The translations under genes and the position numbers were made by a program. From positions 124,001 to 188,000 of the forward strand of contig JAJCYH010000012.1 of assembly GCA_029262995.1 (NCBI GenBank): a stretch of DNA of 64,000 nucleotides. The letters are read 5' to 3'. The notes beneath the pieces were generated by a model that saw only the letters and a list, made by a program, of their open reading frames with translations, searched no databases and had not been told where the DNA came from. This DNA is from Saprospiraceae bacterium (lineage in GTDB: Bacteria; Bacteroidota; Bacteroidia; Chitinophagales; Saprospiraceae). This document shows positions 26,587 to 34,394 of this stretch, one piece after another; the first letter of the stretch is position 1, and the number at the start of each line of letters is the position of its first letter.

Positions 26587-26946
26587 ATGAAAATTAGTCC
26601 TGATTTAACGGTAAATTCATTGATTAATGAGTTCTCCGAATTGTTCCCTGGGTTAAAGTTGGAATTATATTTCGAAAATCATAACCAAGGAGAAAACACT
26701 TCTTCTAAAAGCATGATTGATCATGAAATTAAATTGGAGGACATTAATACAAGCATAAGAGCAGGTGAAATGTATGTAAACCCTGAAATGACTGTTGCTG
26801 AATTTGAAAATAAATTTCACAAGACATTTGGTCTTAATGTTCAAGTATTTAGAAAGTCAAATGACTTATGGCTTCAGACTTCTGCTACAGATGAATGGAC
26901 TTTAGAAGTGCAAAATAGAAAGGGTTTGCATTCCGTCCAATCTTAG
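26587..26946 (+). CDS. Conserved small protein of the stress cluster, unknown function
   Basis: 119 residues, no signal peptide or membrane segment, so cytoplasmic. Begins MKISPDLTVNSLINEFSELFPGLKLELYF and repeats a similar unit in the second half (VNPEMTVAEFENKFHKTFGLNVQVFRK), suggesting an internal duplication of a ubiquitin-like or small alpha/beta unit; it closes with LWLQTSATDEWTLEVQNRKG. I recognise it as a recurring companion of universal stress protein genes in Bacteroidota but know no function. First gene of the 26587-27815 unit, under the tandem FNR-like boxes. Confidence 0.7.
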   Translation: MKISPDLTVNSLINEFSELFPGLKLELYFENHNQGENTSSKSMIDHEIKLEDINTSIRAGEMYVNPEMTVAEFENKFHKTFGLNVQVFRKSNDLWLQTSATDEWTLEVQNRKGLHSVQS

Positions 26947-26984
26947 ATTGGCTTTTATGATTCACAAATCAAAATTGAGTACTT

Positions 26985-27815
26985 ATGAAAATAATGGTTC
27001 CTACTGATTTTTCAGAATGTGCAGATAATGCTTTAAAACAAGCTTGCCAGATAGCACAAAAACAGAATTCTGAGATACACTTGATACATGTTGGCGTATT
27101 TCCATTTTACACTAAAGATGCTATTGGCAAGGATATACTTAGTAAGCTTAAGTCTCCAATAACTCAAAGTATTGAAGAACTTCTTAGTCAACGAAAAGAA
27201 ATTGCTAGATCATATAGTATAGAGATACAAACTCATTTTGTCTTTGGAAATTTTATCTCATCCTTAATAGATTATGATGAGTCTGAGAATTTTGATTTGG
27301 TTGTAATGGGCTCTTATGGAGCGAGTGGCAAGCAAGAATGGTTTATTGGTAGTAATACGCAAAAATTAATTAGAAATCTTTCTAAGAATGTTCTTGTAAT
27401 TAAAGGTCCAAATGAGAATTTAAGTTTGAAGAATGCTATGTTTCCATCTAATTTGACTGAAAAGGACCAAGAAGCATTTGTCAAATTTTTGGAATTCCTT
27501 AAGCCTTATAATATAGTAAAAATGCATATTCTTTCGATTAACACCGCCAGCTATTTTACTCAGCCAGCACCATTAATGATGGAATTGTTGGATGATTTTA
27601 AAAAGCTTGCTTTAGGCATAAAGTGCACAACATATTTTCTATCAGATTATTCTGTCGAGGCAGGAATCAGACATTTTTCAGATGAAAATAAAATTGATAT
27701 CATTGGAATATCAAATTTGGTTAAACATCCGATTAAGAGATTCTTTCAAGGTAGTAATGTAGAAATGTTGATCAATCATTCTGATCTCCCGGTACTTGTG
27801 ATTGGTCAAGTATAA
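26985..27815 (+). CDS. Universal stress protein, tandem UspA domains
   Basis: 276 residues, two Usp domains (about 1-140 and 145-276). The first has the ATP-binding type motif MGSYGASGKQEWFIGSNTQKLI (G-x2-G-x9-GS); the second lacks a clear one (SNLVKHPIKRFFQGSNVEMLI). UspA proteins accumulate under starvation, hypoxia and redox stress and may bind ATP. Downstream of the small conserved gene by 38 bp, same direction. Confidence 0.92.
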   Translation: MKIMVPTDFSECADNALKQACQIAQKQNSEIHLIHVGVFPFYTKDAIGKDILSKLKSPITQSIEELLSQRKEIARSYSIEIQTHFVFGNFISSLIDYDESENFDLVVMGSYGASGKQEWFIGSNTQKLIRNLSKNVLVIKGPNENLSLKNAMFPSNLTEKDQEAFVKFLEFLKPYNIVKMHILSINTASYFTQPAPLMMELLDDFKKLALGIKCTTYFLSDYSVEAGIRHFSDENKIDIIGISNLVKHPIKRFFQGSNVEMLINHSDLPVLVIGQV

Positions 27816-27860
27816 ATACTTATTGAGTTATTATTATTTAAATAATATTTAAAAACTTAT

Positions 27861-28574
27861 ATGATGGAGAAGTTGAAATATATATTTCTGCTTGTACCAA
27901 TTATCATGGCATGTGAATCTGACTTCACTCTTAAAAACCCTTTACCTCCAAGTTTGGAAGCTCTAGATTATATTCCAGATAATTATATAGGTAGGTACAT
28001 CTGTCACAGCGATAGTTCCATTATTTATATTTCTGAAAAAGCTATTACTGTTGAAACAAAATCTGTTTTTGAGTCTAGTATAAATAATATTCAAGAGACA
28101 GAAAACTGCAGCATAGTTGATGGGGGTCTTTATTTTCCAGGAAAGAAAGAATGCATTCCTTTTGAATATATATCTGAAGATAGCATTCGTGCTATAGTCT
28201 GGGACTTGGATACGCTTATTGATTTGTCATCAAAGCTAGATGTTATCAAGCATTATGAAAAAGTTATGTATGTTAACAAGTCAAATGAACAAGATCATTG
28301 GTTATGCTGGACAGTAGAACACTTTGATAATGGAATATTAAAAGTTGCGATTTTAGATATCCCTACTTCAAGAGATAGTATAGAGCTAATAGCTGAATCC
28401 TATGAAACAGTTTTAATGTCTAATGGTAAATCTAAATTTATTTTAAATCCTGATTTTGCAGAATTTAAGTCAATGATTGATATGAAATTATTTAATGAAT
28501 TTGAAGTATTAGAGCCTATCAATTTAGAATTTCAAAAAACAATTAAACAAGCTGGTAAAGGAGACAAAAATTAA
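27861..28574 (+). CDS. Lipoprotein of unknown function
   Basis: 237 residues. Signal peptide with lipobox IIMAC near residue 18. The mature part begins with a short Pro-rich linker (LKNPLPPSLEAL) and continues as an alternating strand pattern (IIYISEKAITVETK, HWLCWTVEHF, ILKVAILDIP) without a domain I recognise. Two Trp-rich strands near residue 147 and a highly charged C-terminus. Probably co-transcribed with the next gene (gap 20 bp). No function assigned. Confidence 0.6.
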   Translation: MMEKLKYIFLLVPIIMACESDFTLKNPLPPSLEALDYIPDNYIGRYICHSDSSIIYISEKAITVETKSVFESSINNIQETENCSIVDGGLYFPGKKECIPFEYISEDSIRAIVWDLDTLIDLSSKLDVIKHYEKVMYVNKSNEQDHWLCWTVEHFDNGILKVAILDIPTSRDSIELIAESYETVLMSNGKSKFILNPDFAEFKSMIDMKLFNEFEVLEPINLEFQKTIKQAGKGDKN

Positions 28575-28594
28575 TTAATCCACAGAACAATATA

Positions 28595-29383
28595 ATGAGA
28601 AAAATAACAATTCTTTCTAGCAGAAATACACTATTACTCCTCTTTGCAGTAGCATTTTTTACTTTATTTAATTCTATGACAATTAATTCACAATCTGAGT
28701 TATTAGAGGAAAGGCATTTGGTCTTTCCTACATTAGATCAGCAGCTTGTTAGATTATGGATTGCTTCTCATGATCAGGATACGAAAAACGCTTCTGATGC
28801 CATTGATAGAATAAAAGAAGAATGGATCATTTTAAAGGAAGAAATAAAGACCAAGAATATAGAACATATAAATATCAAGGATTTTAACAAAGGAATTAAT
28901 GATTATGTAAATGCACTTCCTACTTTTTTAGTAAAAAAGAAATTCTCTAGTTTGAAATCAATCTCTTATCATTTGTTGTATGAATTTCGTTCGCTTCGCC
29001 AATGTCTATTTAAGACTGAATACAGTATGGATATATTATGGGAGAGTATGGACGCTTATATACTAATTAAGAATACGGTTGAGGATCGCATGTTTAATTT
29101 GAAAGAATGGTTTGAGTTTGAAGATGACATCAATGAATTTATTTGTAAATGGGAACAGTATGACCTAAAGTCTATTCAAGAAATTCAATCATACTACCCA
29201 GGAATTAAAAAGATAAAACATTCACAGCTTAAGCAAAAAGTAAATTCATGTATTGTGGATCTTTTGAACTCAGTAGAAACAGGCTATCAAAACAACTTTG
29301 TTCTTCCTTGCGATGACTTGGGTGATGCACTTGAAGACTTAATGCGTTATTATGCCAATTCAAGTATGAAACTATTAATGTAA
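28595..29383 (+). CDS. Exported helical protein of unknown function
   Basis: 262 residues with a signal peptide (LLLLFAVAFFTLFNSMTINSQ, about residues 13-33). The rest is predicted helical with regularly placed aromatic and Leu residues (QQLVRLWIASHDQDTKNASDAIDRIKEEW, YHLLYEFRSLRQCLF, NSCIVDLLNSVETGY). Helical-bundle appearance resembles periplasmic sensor or cytochrome c'-like bundles, but there is no CxxCH. Together with the preceding lipoprotein gene it is likely a two-gene envelope unit. Unknown function. Confidence 0.58.
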   Translation: MRKITILSSRNTLLLLFAVAFFTLFNSMTINSQSELLEERHLVFPTLDQQLVRLWIASHDQDTKNASDAIDRIKEEWIILKEEIKTKNIEHINIKDFNKGINDYVNALPTFLVKKKFSSLKSISYHLLYEFRSLRQCLFKTEYSMDILWESMDAYILIKNTVEDRMFNLKEWFEFEDDINEFICKWEQYDLKSIQEIQSYYPGIKKIKHSQLKQKVNSCIVDLLNSVETGYQNNFVLPCDDLGDALEDLMRYYANSSMKLLM

Positions 29384-29417
29384 AAGAAGCTTCAGCAAGG
29401 AAGATTTTATTTTTCAT

Positions 29418-30101
29418 TTACAAGGTAATGCCAATTTGGAGGTTTAGTTTTGGCTTTACCCCGTAATAGCCAAGATCAAAAACTTCGTTATCGTCATCAT
29501 AATAGTAATAATTGGTGTCCTCATTAAAATAGATGGAGTTGTCTATTGAATCATCGATTTCAGAATAACGAACTCCGCCTCCTGCCAATAAGTCCAAAGT
29601 GATTCTTTTACCTACAATAAATTTCATTCCAACAAATATTCCCGCCTCGGTTGCAAAAATATTTCGAGTGTGGTCTTCACGAACAACAGTTGGCATTTGG
29701 TTAATATTTGGGTAAAACTCTGCAGTATAGTCTCTTTCAAAACTTAATCCTAAGCCATATAATCCTACGAAGAAATCGATATTGCTAAATGGACCTAATT
29801 TAGTCTCTGTATCATTCCATTTTTTTAAATAATTCCGATACTGAATCTCTCCTTGAATGCCTCTGAATTCTTCGAAATTATTTCTCTTAAGCATAATCAT
29901 AGGTGCAATTTGAATCGAAGACTGCCCGCCCTTCATTCCGAATTCATAAGCAAATTCGAAGTATGATTTCCCAAATTGAATTGGACTTATTTTTAGATTG
30001 TCCTTGTACTCTTCGATAGACAAGGAATTGGATTGTCCATTGATATCGCTTTGCATACTTAGTAGGCCAAAGAATACGAGGAATGAGAGATATTTTTTCA
30101 T
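29418..30101 (-). CDS. Outer-membrane beta-barrel protein
   Basis: 227 residues from ATG 30101, chosen because it begins a proper signal peptide (MKKYLSFLVFFGLLSM...NGQ); 15 further codons upstream are open but lie in the CBS gene. The mature part is amphipathic strands (YFEFAYEFGMKGG, FFVGLYGLGLSFERDY, IFVGMKFIVGKRITLDLLAGGGVRY) ending with LNLQIGITL, typical of a small OmpA/OmpW-like barrel. It begins 1 bp after the CBS gene stop at 30103, so it is the last gene of that three-gene unit. A membrane component of the low-oxygen response is a guess. Confidence 0.72.
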   Translation of the reverse strand: MKKYLSFLVFFGLLSMQSDINGQSNSLSIEEYKDNLKISPIQFGKSYFEFAYEFGMKGGQSSIQIAPMIMLKRNNFEEFRGIQGEIQYRNYLKKWNDTETKLGPFSNIDFFVGLYGLGLSFERDYTAEFYPNINQMPTVVREDHTRNIFATEAGIFVGMKFIVGKRITLDLLAGGGVRYSEIDDSIDNSIYFNEDTNYYYYDDDNEVFDLGYYGVKPKLNLQIGITL

Positions 30102-30102
30102 T

Positions 30103-30528
30103 TTATAATTTTTCCAAGTTTTTAGAAAGGTATTTAATAATGTCATGAGTTGTTAAAATACCAATGACAACACCAGTATCAATGATTGGAAGGCTTTTTA
30201 GTTTATATTTAGCGAGAAGTATTATAGCTTCTTTGATGGTTTGATTTTCTTCCAGACATATTGGATTTGAGCTCATCACAGTGGTAACGGGAATATTATT
30301 CATTTCAAGGTTGGTATATGTTTTTCCAGTTGTTTTTGAAATGATATCGTTTAGATATTTCAAAATGTCTGTCTTGCTGATTATACCCTGTAATTTATTT
30401 TTTTCATCTGTTATGATAAGATGAGAAAGTTGTTCTTTCTTCATTATAGTAAGCGCATCACTGAGCATTGCAGAATAAGAAATGCTTGTTGGACTCTTGG
30501 ACATGATTTCTTTGATGGCAGTTTGCAT
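30103..30528 (-). CDS. CBS-pair protein
   Basis: 141 residues: two CBS domains, about 1-60 and 75-138, with DEKNKLQGIISKTDILKYL and IDTGVVIGILTTHDIIKYL as the adenosine-nucleotide-binding signatures. No other domain. Stand-alone CBS pairs sense AMP/ATP or S-adenosyl compounds and regulate partners. Second gene of the unit starting at 30982 (gap 7 bp). Confidence 0.9.
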   Translation of the reverse strand: MQTAIKEIMSKSPTSISYSAMLSDALTIMKKEQLSHLIITDEKNKLQGIISKTDILKYLNDIISKTTGKTYTNLEMNNIPVTTVMSSNPICLEENQTIKEAIILLAKYKLKSLPIIDTGVVIGILTTHDIIKYLSKNLEKL

Positions 30529-30535
30529 AATTATT

Positions 30536-30982
30536 TTATTTATTTATCAATGCGGGACCAACAACAGATTTTAAGATATCTATGGGAGTTACTATACCGG
30601 CAATTTTACCCTCTCTCTCCACTATAATGGAATGAATATCGTTTTTGATGAAAATCTCTACAGCATCAGCAATAGAACTATTTTCGTCCATACAATAAGG
30701 ATCTTCAGTCATTATTTCCTTTGCAAGAATTGATCGCATTATCTTCTCATTCTCTCTATCGCTTCTAGCAATTTGAAGTCTGGTAAAGTGGTGTTGAAGT
30801 TGTTTATAATCCGCTGCGCTAATAATACCAATGGCTGTGTTTTCTTCATCTACAACAGGTAAGTGATGAAATTTTTGTGTATTAAATATTTCAGCTATTT
30901 CTGTTCCAAGGCAAAGAGGTCCAACAGTTTTTACATCCTTGGTCATAATACTCTGTAATGTCTTGTTTAAGATAATATCCAT
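30536..30982 (-). CDS. CBS-pair protein
   Basis: 148 residues, two CBS domains (about 5-65 and 85-145) with VDEENTAIGIISAADYKQL and VEREGKIAGIVTPIDILKSV. First gene of a three-gene leftward unit (CBS, CBS, outer-membrane barrel) under its own tandem FNR-like boxes, 144 bp downstream of the Usp gene. Likely an energy-status sensor; target unknown. Confidence 0.9.
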   Translation of the reverse strand: MDIILNKTLQSIMTKDVKTVGPLCLGTEIAEIFNTQKFHHLPVVDEENTAIGIISAADYKQLQHHFTRLQIARSDRENEKIMRSILAKEIMTEDPYCMDENSSIADAVEIFIKNDIHSIIVEREGKIAGIVTPIDILKSVVGPALINK

Positions 30983-31043
30983 ATATATAAATTAATGTTT
31001 ATTGAAATCAGAATATACCACACTTAAACCTTTAATATTGACA

Positions 31044-31110
31044 TAAAGGTCACATATTAAGTCATAAGTTATTATGATTACAATCAAAACAATTTATGAT
31101 GTTAATCAAA
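31044..31110 (-). promoter_or_regulatory. Tandem FNR-like boxes and -7 element, promoter of the CBS-CBS-barrel unit
   Basis: Cores TGA-TTACAA-TCA (31075-31086) and TGA-TGTTAA-TCA (31097-31108) lie 22 bp apart; both read ATGAT-N4-ATCAA, one base off the classical FNR box. On the minus strand the -7 element GACCTTTA starts at 31051, 35 nt from the start of the proximal core. A further TGAC-N6-GTCA lies at 31039-31052. Confidence 0.68.
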
Positions 31111-31126
31111 GATATGATCTATTAAG

Positions 31127-31930
31127 TTAGTCTGTTAGAATCAACAATGGTCGGTCAATGTCAAACAGTTCCATTTTAGTGATGCTTCTTTTAAACAGTT
31201 CCTGAAACCAATTCTTTCTGTGATGAATCATACAAAGAATGTCTGCATCATGCTTTTTAGCATATTCACTTAATGTGGAAGAAATTGAACCAGATTTTTT
31301 TACAGAGTCTAGTACAAAATCAACGTCTCTAAAAAATTCGTCCAATGCAGCATCTAGCGTCATTTTTTCTTCATCATCTTCTCTTATATGTACCAATCTG
31401 ATATTGGCATCAAAGACATTGCAAATACTGAAAATAGGTTGAAGGATTTCTTTGTTTTCGATGAGTTTACTGTCAATGCCTAGTACAAGGGTTTGCACTT
31501 TACGATAAGTAATATTATCAGGTATAGTAAGTACAGGTTTCCCCGATTCTTTAATGCAGTATTCCGTTACAGAACCAATAGTAACATCTTTTAATGCAGT
31601 CAAACCTTTAGTGCCAGTTACAATCCAGTCATAGTGTTGATGCCTTGAATAAGATACTATGTATTCTTTGGGCTCGGCTCTTATGATATGGTGAGAAAAC
31701 TTAATATCTGGACCTAGTTTTTTAAGTTCAGAGATAAGCATTTCAAGATCTCTCGTAGCATTTTCTTTAAGTAAGTCATCCATATGACTAAACATTGAAG
31801 ACCGGTGTTGGGTCTCCATGCAGTGTAAAAATGTAATCTCACCGCCACCTACATCATTGAGAAACCTTGTGGTCCATCCTGCAGCTTTAACTGACACCTG
31901 GGAAAAATCAATTGGGCAAAGTATTTTCAT
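31127..31930 (-). CDS. Universal stress protein, tandem UspA domains
   Basis: 267 residues in two Usp domains. The first has VTGTKGLTALKDVTIGSVTEYCI with the G-x2-G-x9-GS nucleotide pattern; the second is shorter and degenerate (MIHHRKNWFQELFKRSITKMEL). Last of the four-gene leftward unit CBS, Trx-Usp, Usp, Usp (30 bp after the preceding gene). Confidence 0.9.
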   Translation of the reverse strand: MKILCPIDFSQVSVKAAGWTTRFLNDVGGGEITFLHCMETQHRSSMFSHMDDLLKENATRDLEMLISELKKLGPDIKFSHHIIRAEPKEYIVSYSRHQHYDWIVTGTKGLTALKDVTIGSVTEYCIKESGKPVLTIPDNITYRKVQTLVLGIDSKLIENKEILQPIFSICNVFDANIRLVHIREDDEEKMTLDAALDEFFRDVDFVLDSVKKSGSISSTLSEYAKKHDADILCMIHHRKNWFQELFKRSITKMELFDIDRPLLILTD

Positions 31931-31960
31931 AGTTGACTTTTAGAATCCTAAAAGTAAGGA

Positions 31961-32788
31961 TTAGTCATGAAGAAACAATACAGGTATCGAGGATTTTAAT
32001 ATCAATTCTTTTGAAAGGCTTTTAAACAATAGAGAATGCATTAAAGAATGGTTTTCTGCTATCACAATCAAAAGCTCGGCATTATTGTCATAGGCATGTT
32101 TTAGGAGTGAATCTCCAATATTCTTGCTATTTACGGTGGAAATGTCAAATGCGAAATCAACATTTTCATTTTCAAACAGTTCAGAAACAATAGTTTTGTT
32201 TTCAGTAGAATGAGTACTTGAAAGAAAATCTTTTACATGTATAAATTTAAGGTAGGCATTATGGTTTTCATTCCATCTTTTGATTTCATTTATAATTTGC
32301 TTCTTTGCAAGATGATAATCTGTGGCTACTACCACTTTGTCAAAGCCACTAAAAGATGAATTTTTTGGGATTAGATAGACAGGAATGAATAATTGTTTTA
32401 CCAAACCTAATGATATCGTTCCAACCCACTTATCAAATAAGTCATACTTATCTCTGGTCCCAACAAATGCTTTATCGATAAAATTGCTTTTCGCAAATTT
32501 GACAATTGTATGTACTGGATCTCCTGTTAGGACTTGGAGGCTTATATTTTTAGGAAGCGTTTCTAATTGCAGATGTTTAATAATAATATCATTCATTTCT
32601 TTTTGAATGTTATTGGCATGCGTTTTTCCAGCTGCAAGCATATTTGTGTTGTCTACATTCAACAGCCCTGAATAGCAATGTAGAATATACAATTCATCAT
32701 TCTCATCGGAATAGTCAATAGCATATTTAATCGCATTTAATGAAATTTCAGAGAAGTCAAACGGAACAAGAATTTTACGTAATGACAT
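31961..32788 (-). CDS. Universal stress protein, tandem UspA domains
   Basis: 275 residues, two Usp domains (first begins MSLRKILVPFDFSEISLNAIKYAIDYS; second about 140-275). The first carries VGTRDKYDLFDKWVGTISLGLV, a variant of the nucleotide loop, the second IAENHSLMHSLLFKSLSKELIL. Only 5 bp after the upstream Trx-Usp gene, so co-translated with it. Confidence 0.9.
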   Translation of the reverse strand: MSLRKILVPFDFSEISLNAIKYAIDYSDENDELYILHCYSGLLNVDNTNMLAAGKTHANNIQKEMNDIIIKHLQLETLPKNISLQVLTGDPVHTIVKFAKSNFIDKAFVGTRDKYDLFDKWVGTISLGLVKQLFIPVYLIPKNSSFSGFDKVVVATDYHLAKKQIINEIKRWNENHNAYLKFIHVKDFLSSTHSTENKTIVSELFENENVDFAFDISTVNSKNIGDSLLKHAYDNNAELLIVIAENHSLMHSLLFKSLSKELILKSSIPVLFLHD

Positions 32789-32793
32789 AATAT

Positions 32794-33876
32794 CTAGGAT
32801 TGTAAAACCAATAAAGGGATAGTGGAGTTGATACTCATTTGTTTTGTTTCACTTTTGTGAAAAATGCTTTCAAGGAAGCCTCTTTTTTTATGAGCCATTA
32901 TCAAAAGGTCAATGTTGGCATGTTCTATATATTCGTTAATGCCATGATTAACTTCTGTATCTTGAATAAAATGATTTTCAACTGTTGTGTTTGGAAATTT
33001 AGTCTTCCATGTATTCAGCAAATCAAAATACATATCCATTTCATCTTCTTTTTCAATATGGATCAGATGAATCTCTGCATTGAATCTTTCTGCCATAGCA
33101 TTTACGGTATCCATAAGTTTGTCTGGAATCTCATCATACTCACATGCATATGCGACTTTCTTAATAGGCCTATAGACTGCTTTCGGAGGAACTATAAAAA
33201 CCGGCTTGTTGGCTCTTTGGGCTACCGTTGTAGAAACTGAGCCAAAAAAATGCTTAAACACTCCTGTATCTCCAGTGCTACCCATTACTATGTATGCATC
33301 TTCTTCGTCTGCTAGCCTAACTATTTCTTCTACTGGAAATCCCAATTTGAATGATTTAATAATTTTGGTCTCATGCGTTTTTTCTCCTACCCACTTTTTG
33401 CTGACTTTTTCATAGAATTCATTCAATTGGGATTCTTTCATTTCTTTGATAGAATTTTCTGTTAAGGTGTTAACATCAACAGCGGAAGGAAGATAGCAAT
33501 GCATTAAATTCAATATACCATTGACTGATCTTGCCAAACCAACAGCATAGGCTACAGCATTCCATGATGTTTCAGAAAAGTCTATTGGAACGATTATCTT
33601 TTTCATATTGCCAAAATTTCCTTCTTTTAATAATGATAAATTAACACGGTTGATAAACTCATTGATTGTTTCGCCTTTAAGATAATTAATATTAATGTGA
33701 TCATTGACTTTGATCGTAGGTATTGAGACAATTCCTTCTTTAATCATTTCCTTTATGTCCTTTATTTCATCAATGACAAGTTCAATCCCAGCTTTTTGAG
33801 CTTGATCCTTAATCTTCATTTTGACATATTCAAAAGTTGATGTTGGTTGACCATATAATCTAAGATGGATTATCAT
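32794..33876 (-). CDS. Thioredoxin-like domain fused to tandem UspA domains
   Basis: 360 residues. Residues 1-85 look like a small thioredoxin/glutaredoxin fold (MIIHLRLYGQPTSTFEYVKMKI, then GIVSIPTIKVNDHINI with the cis-Pro), but the CxxC active site is missing. Then follow two Usp domains, the first beginning MKKIIVPIDFSETSWNAVAYAVGLA near residue 91, with VMGSTGDTGVFKHFFGSVSTTVA as ATP loop. The Met at the junction could also start a shorter product. Second gene of the unit, 6 bp after CBS. Likely a stress-adaptor whose Trx-like part binds partners rather than does redox chemistry (inference). Confidence 0.82.
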   Translation of the reverse strand: MIIHLRLYGQPTSTFEYVKMKIKDQAQKAGIELVIDEIKDIKEMIKEGIVSIPTIKVNDHININYLKGETINEFINRVNLSLLKEGNFGNMKKIIVPIDFSETSWNAVAYAVGLARSVNGILNLMHCYLPSAVDVNTLTENSIKEMKESQLNEFYEKVSKKWVGEKTHETKIIKSFKLGFPVEEIVRLADEEDAYIVMGSTGDTGVFKHFFGSVSTTVAQRANKPVFIVPPKAVYRPIKKVAYACEYDEIPDKLMDTVNAMAERFNAEIHLIHIEKEDEMDMYFDLLNTWKTKFPNTTVENHFIQDTEVNHGINEYIEHANIDLLIMAHKKRGFLESIFHKSETKQMSINSTIPLLVLQS

Positions 33877-33882
33877 TATACT

Positions 33883-34299
33883 TTATTCTTCTGATAGCTT
33901 TCTTATAATATCAAATGTTGTTATTATGCCTACTAGCTTGCCTTCTTTTACTATTGGAATAGCATGAAACAAATTTTCCTTAAAGACTTCAACGGCTACT
34001 CCAATCCTTTCATGGGGCTCTAATTTGGCTATACCTTTTGTCATGATATCTTCCACTTTGTGTGTTTTCATTCTGAATTCATCGATTCTATTATCTGTTG
34101 ACTGATCATTAAATCCTCTCTTGAAAAACAGATAGTCAGACTTGCTTACGATCCCAACAAGCTTTTCATCTTCTACTACAGGAATATGATGAATCCTGTG
34201 ATTTTTGAATAATTGTTCAACTTCTTTGATCGTGTCTTCTCGCTCAACACTGATTAAGTTTTCAGACATCAATGTAGAAACCGGCGCTAATAAATCCAT
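33883..34299 (-). CDS. CBS-pair protein
   Basis: 138 residues, two CBS domains (about 5-65 and 78-136; VEDEKLVGIVSKSDYLFF and VKEGKLVGIITTFDIIRKL). First gene of the four-gene leftward Usp unit, divergent from the heme-PAS kinase gene; the 95 bp between them hold the tandem FNR-like boxes and a consensus -7 element facing this gene, with a predicted leader of about a dozen nucleotides. Confidence 0.9.
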   Translation of the reverse strand: MDLLAPVSTLMSENLISVEREDTIKEVEQLFKNHRIHHIPVVEDEKLVGIVSKSDYLFFKRGFNDQSTDNRIDEFRMKTHKVEDIMTKGIAKLEPHERIGVAVEVFKENLFHAIPIVKEGKLVGIITTFDIIRKLSEE

Positions 34300-34317
34300 A
34301 GTTTGATAATTTTATTC

Positions 34318-34384
34318 CAAATCTATATGTAGCTTTGGGTTTTCTAAATGACTTTTGTCATTAAAATTTATGACAATCATCATA
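34318..34384 (-). promoter_or_regulatory. Tandem FNR-like boxes and consensus -7 element, promoter of the CBS-Usp operon
   Basis: AATGAC-TTTT-GTCATT (34347-34362, perfect palindrome) and TATGA-CAATCA-TCATA (34369-34384, perfect arms) have cores 22 bp apart. On the minus strand TAGATTTG (34325 down to 34318) is a full TAnnTTTG match and starts 35 nt from the start of the proximal core, so the boxes centre near -42 and -64. Confidence 0.75.
34330..34337 (+). promoter_or_regulatory. -7 element facing the heme-PAS kinase gene
   Basis: TAGCTTTG matches TAnnTTTG on the plus strand. A transcript from here would start near 34344, just before the tandem boxes, so an occupied box would block it. No clear -33 element at the standard distance. 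Confidence 0.4.
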
Positions 34385-34394
34385 CCTTCATACT

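Noticed and set aside
27816-27860. AT-only palindrome TATTATTTAAATAATA
   Set aside because: Composition alone explains it; no G or C, no known role.
31039-31052. TGACATAAAGGTCA palindrome as a further FNR box
   Set aside because: Its spacing is TGA-N8-TCA, not N6, and it overlaps the predicted -7 element of the same promoter; it could be CRP-like but does not fit the group.
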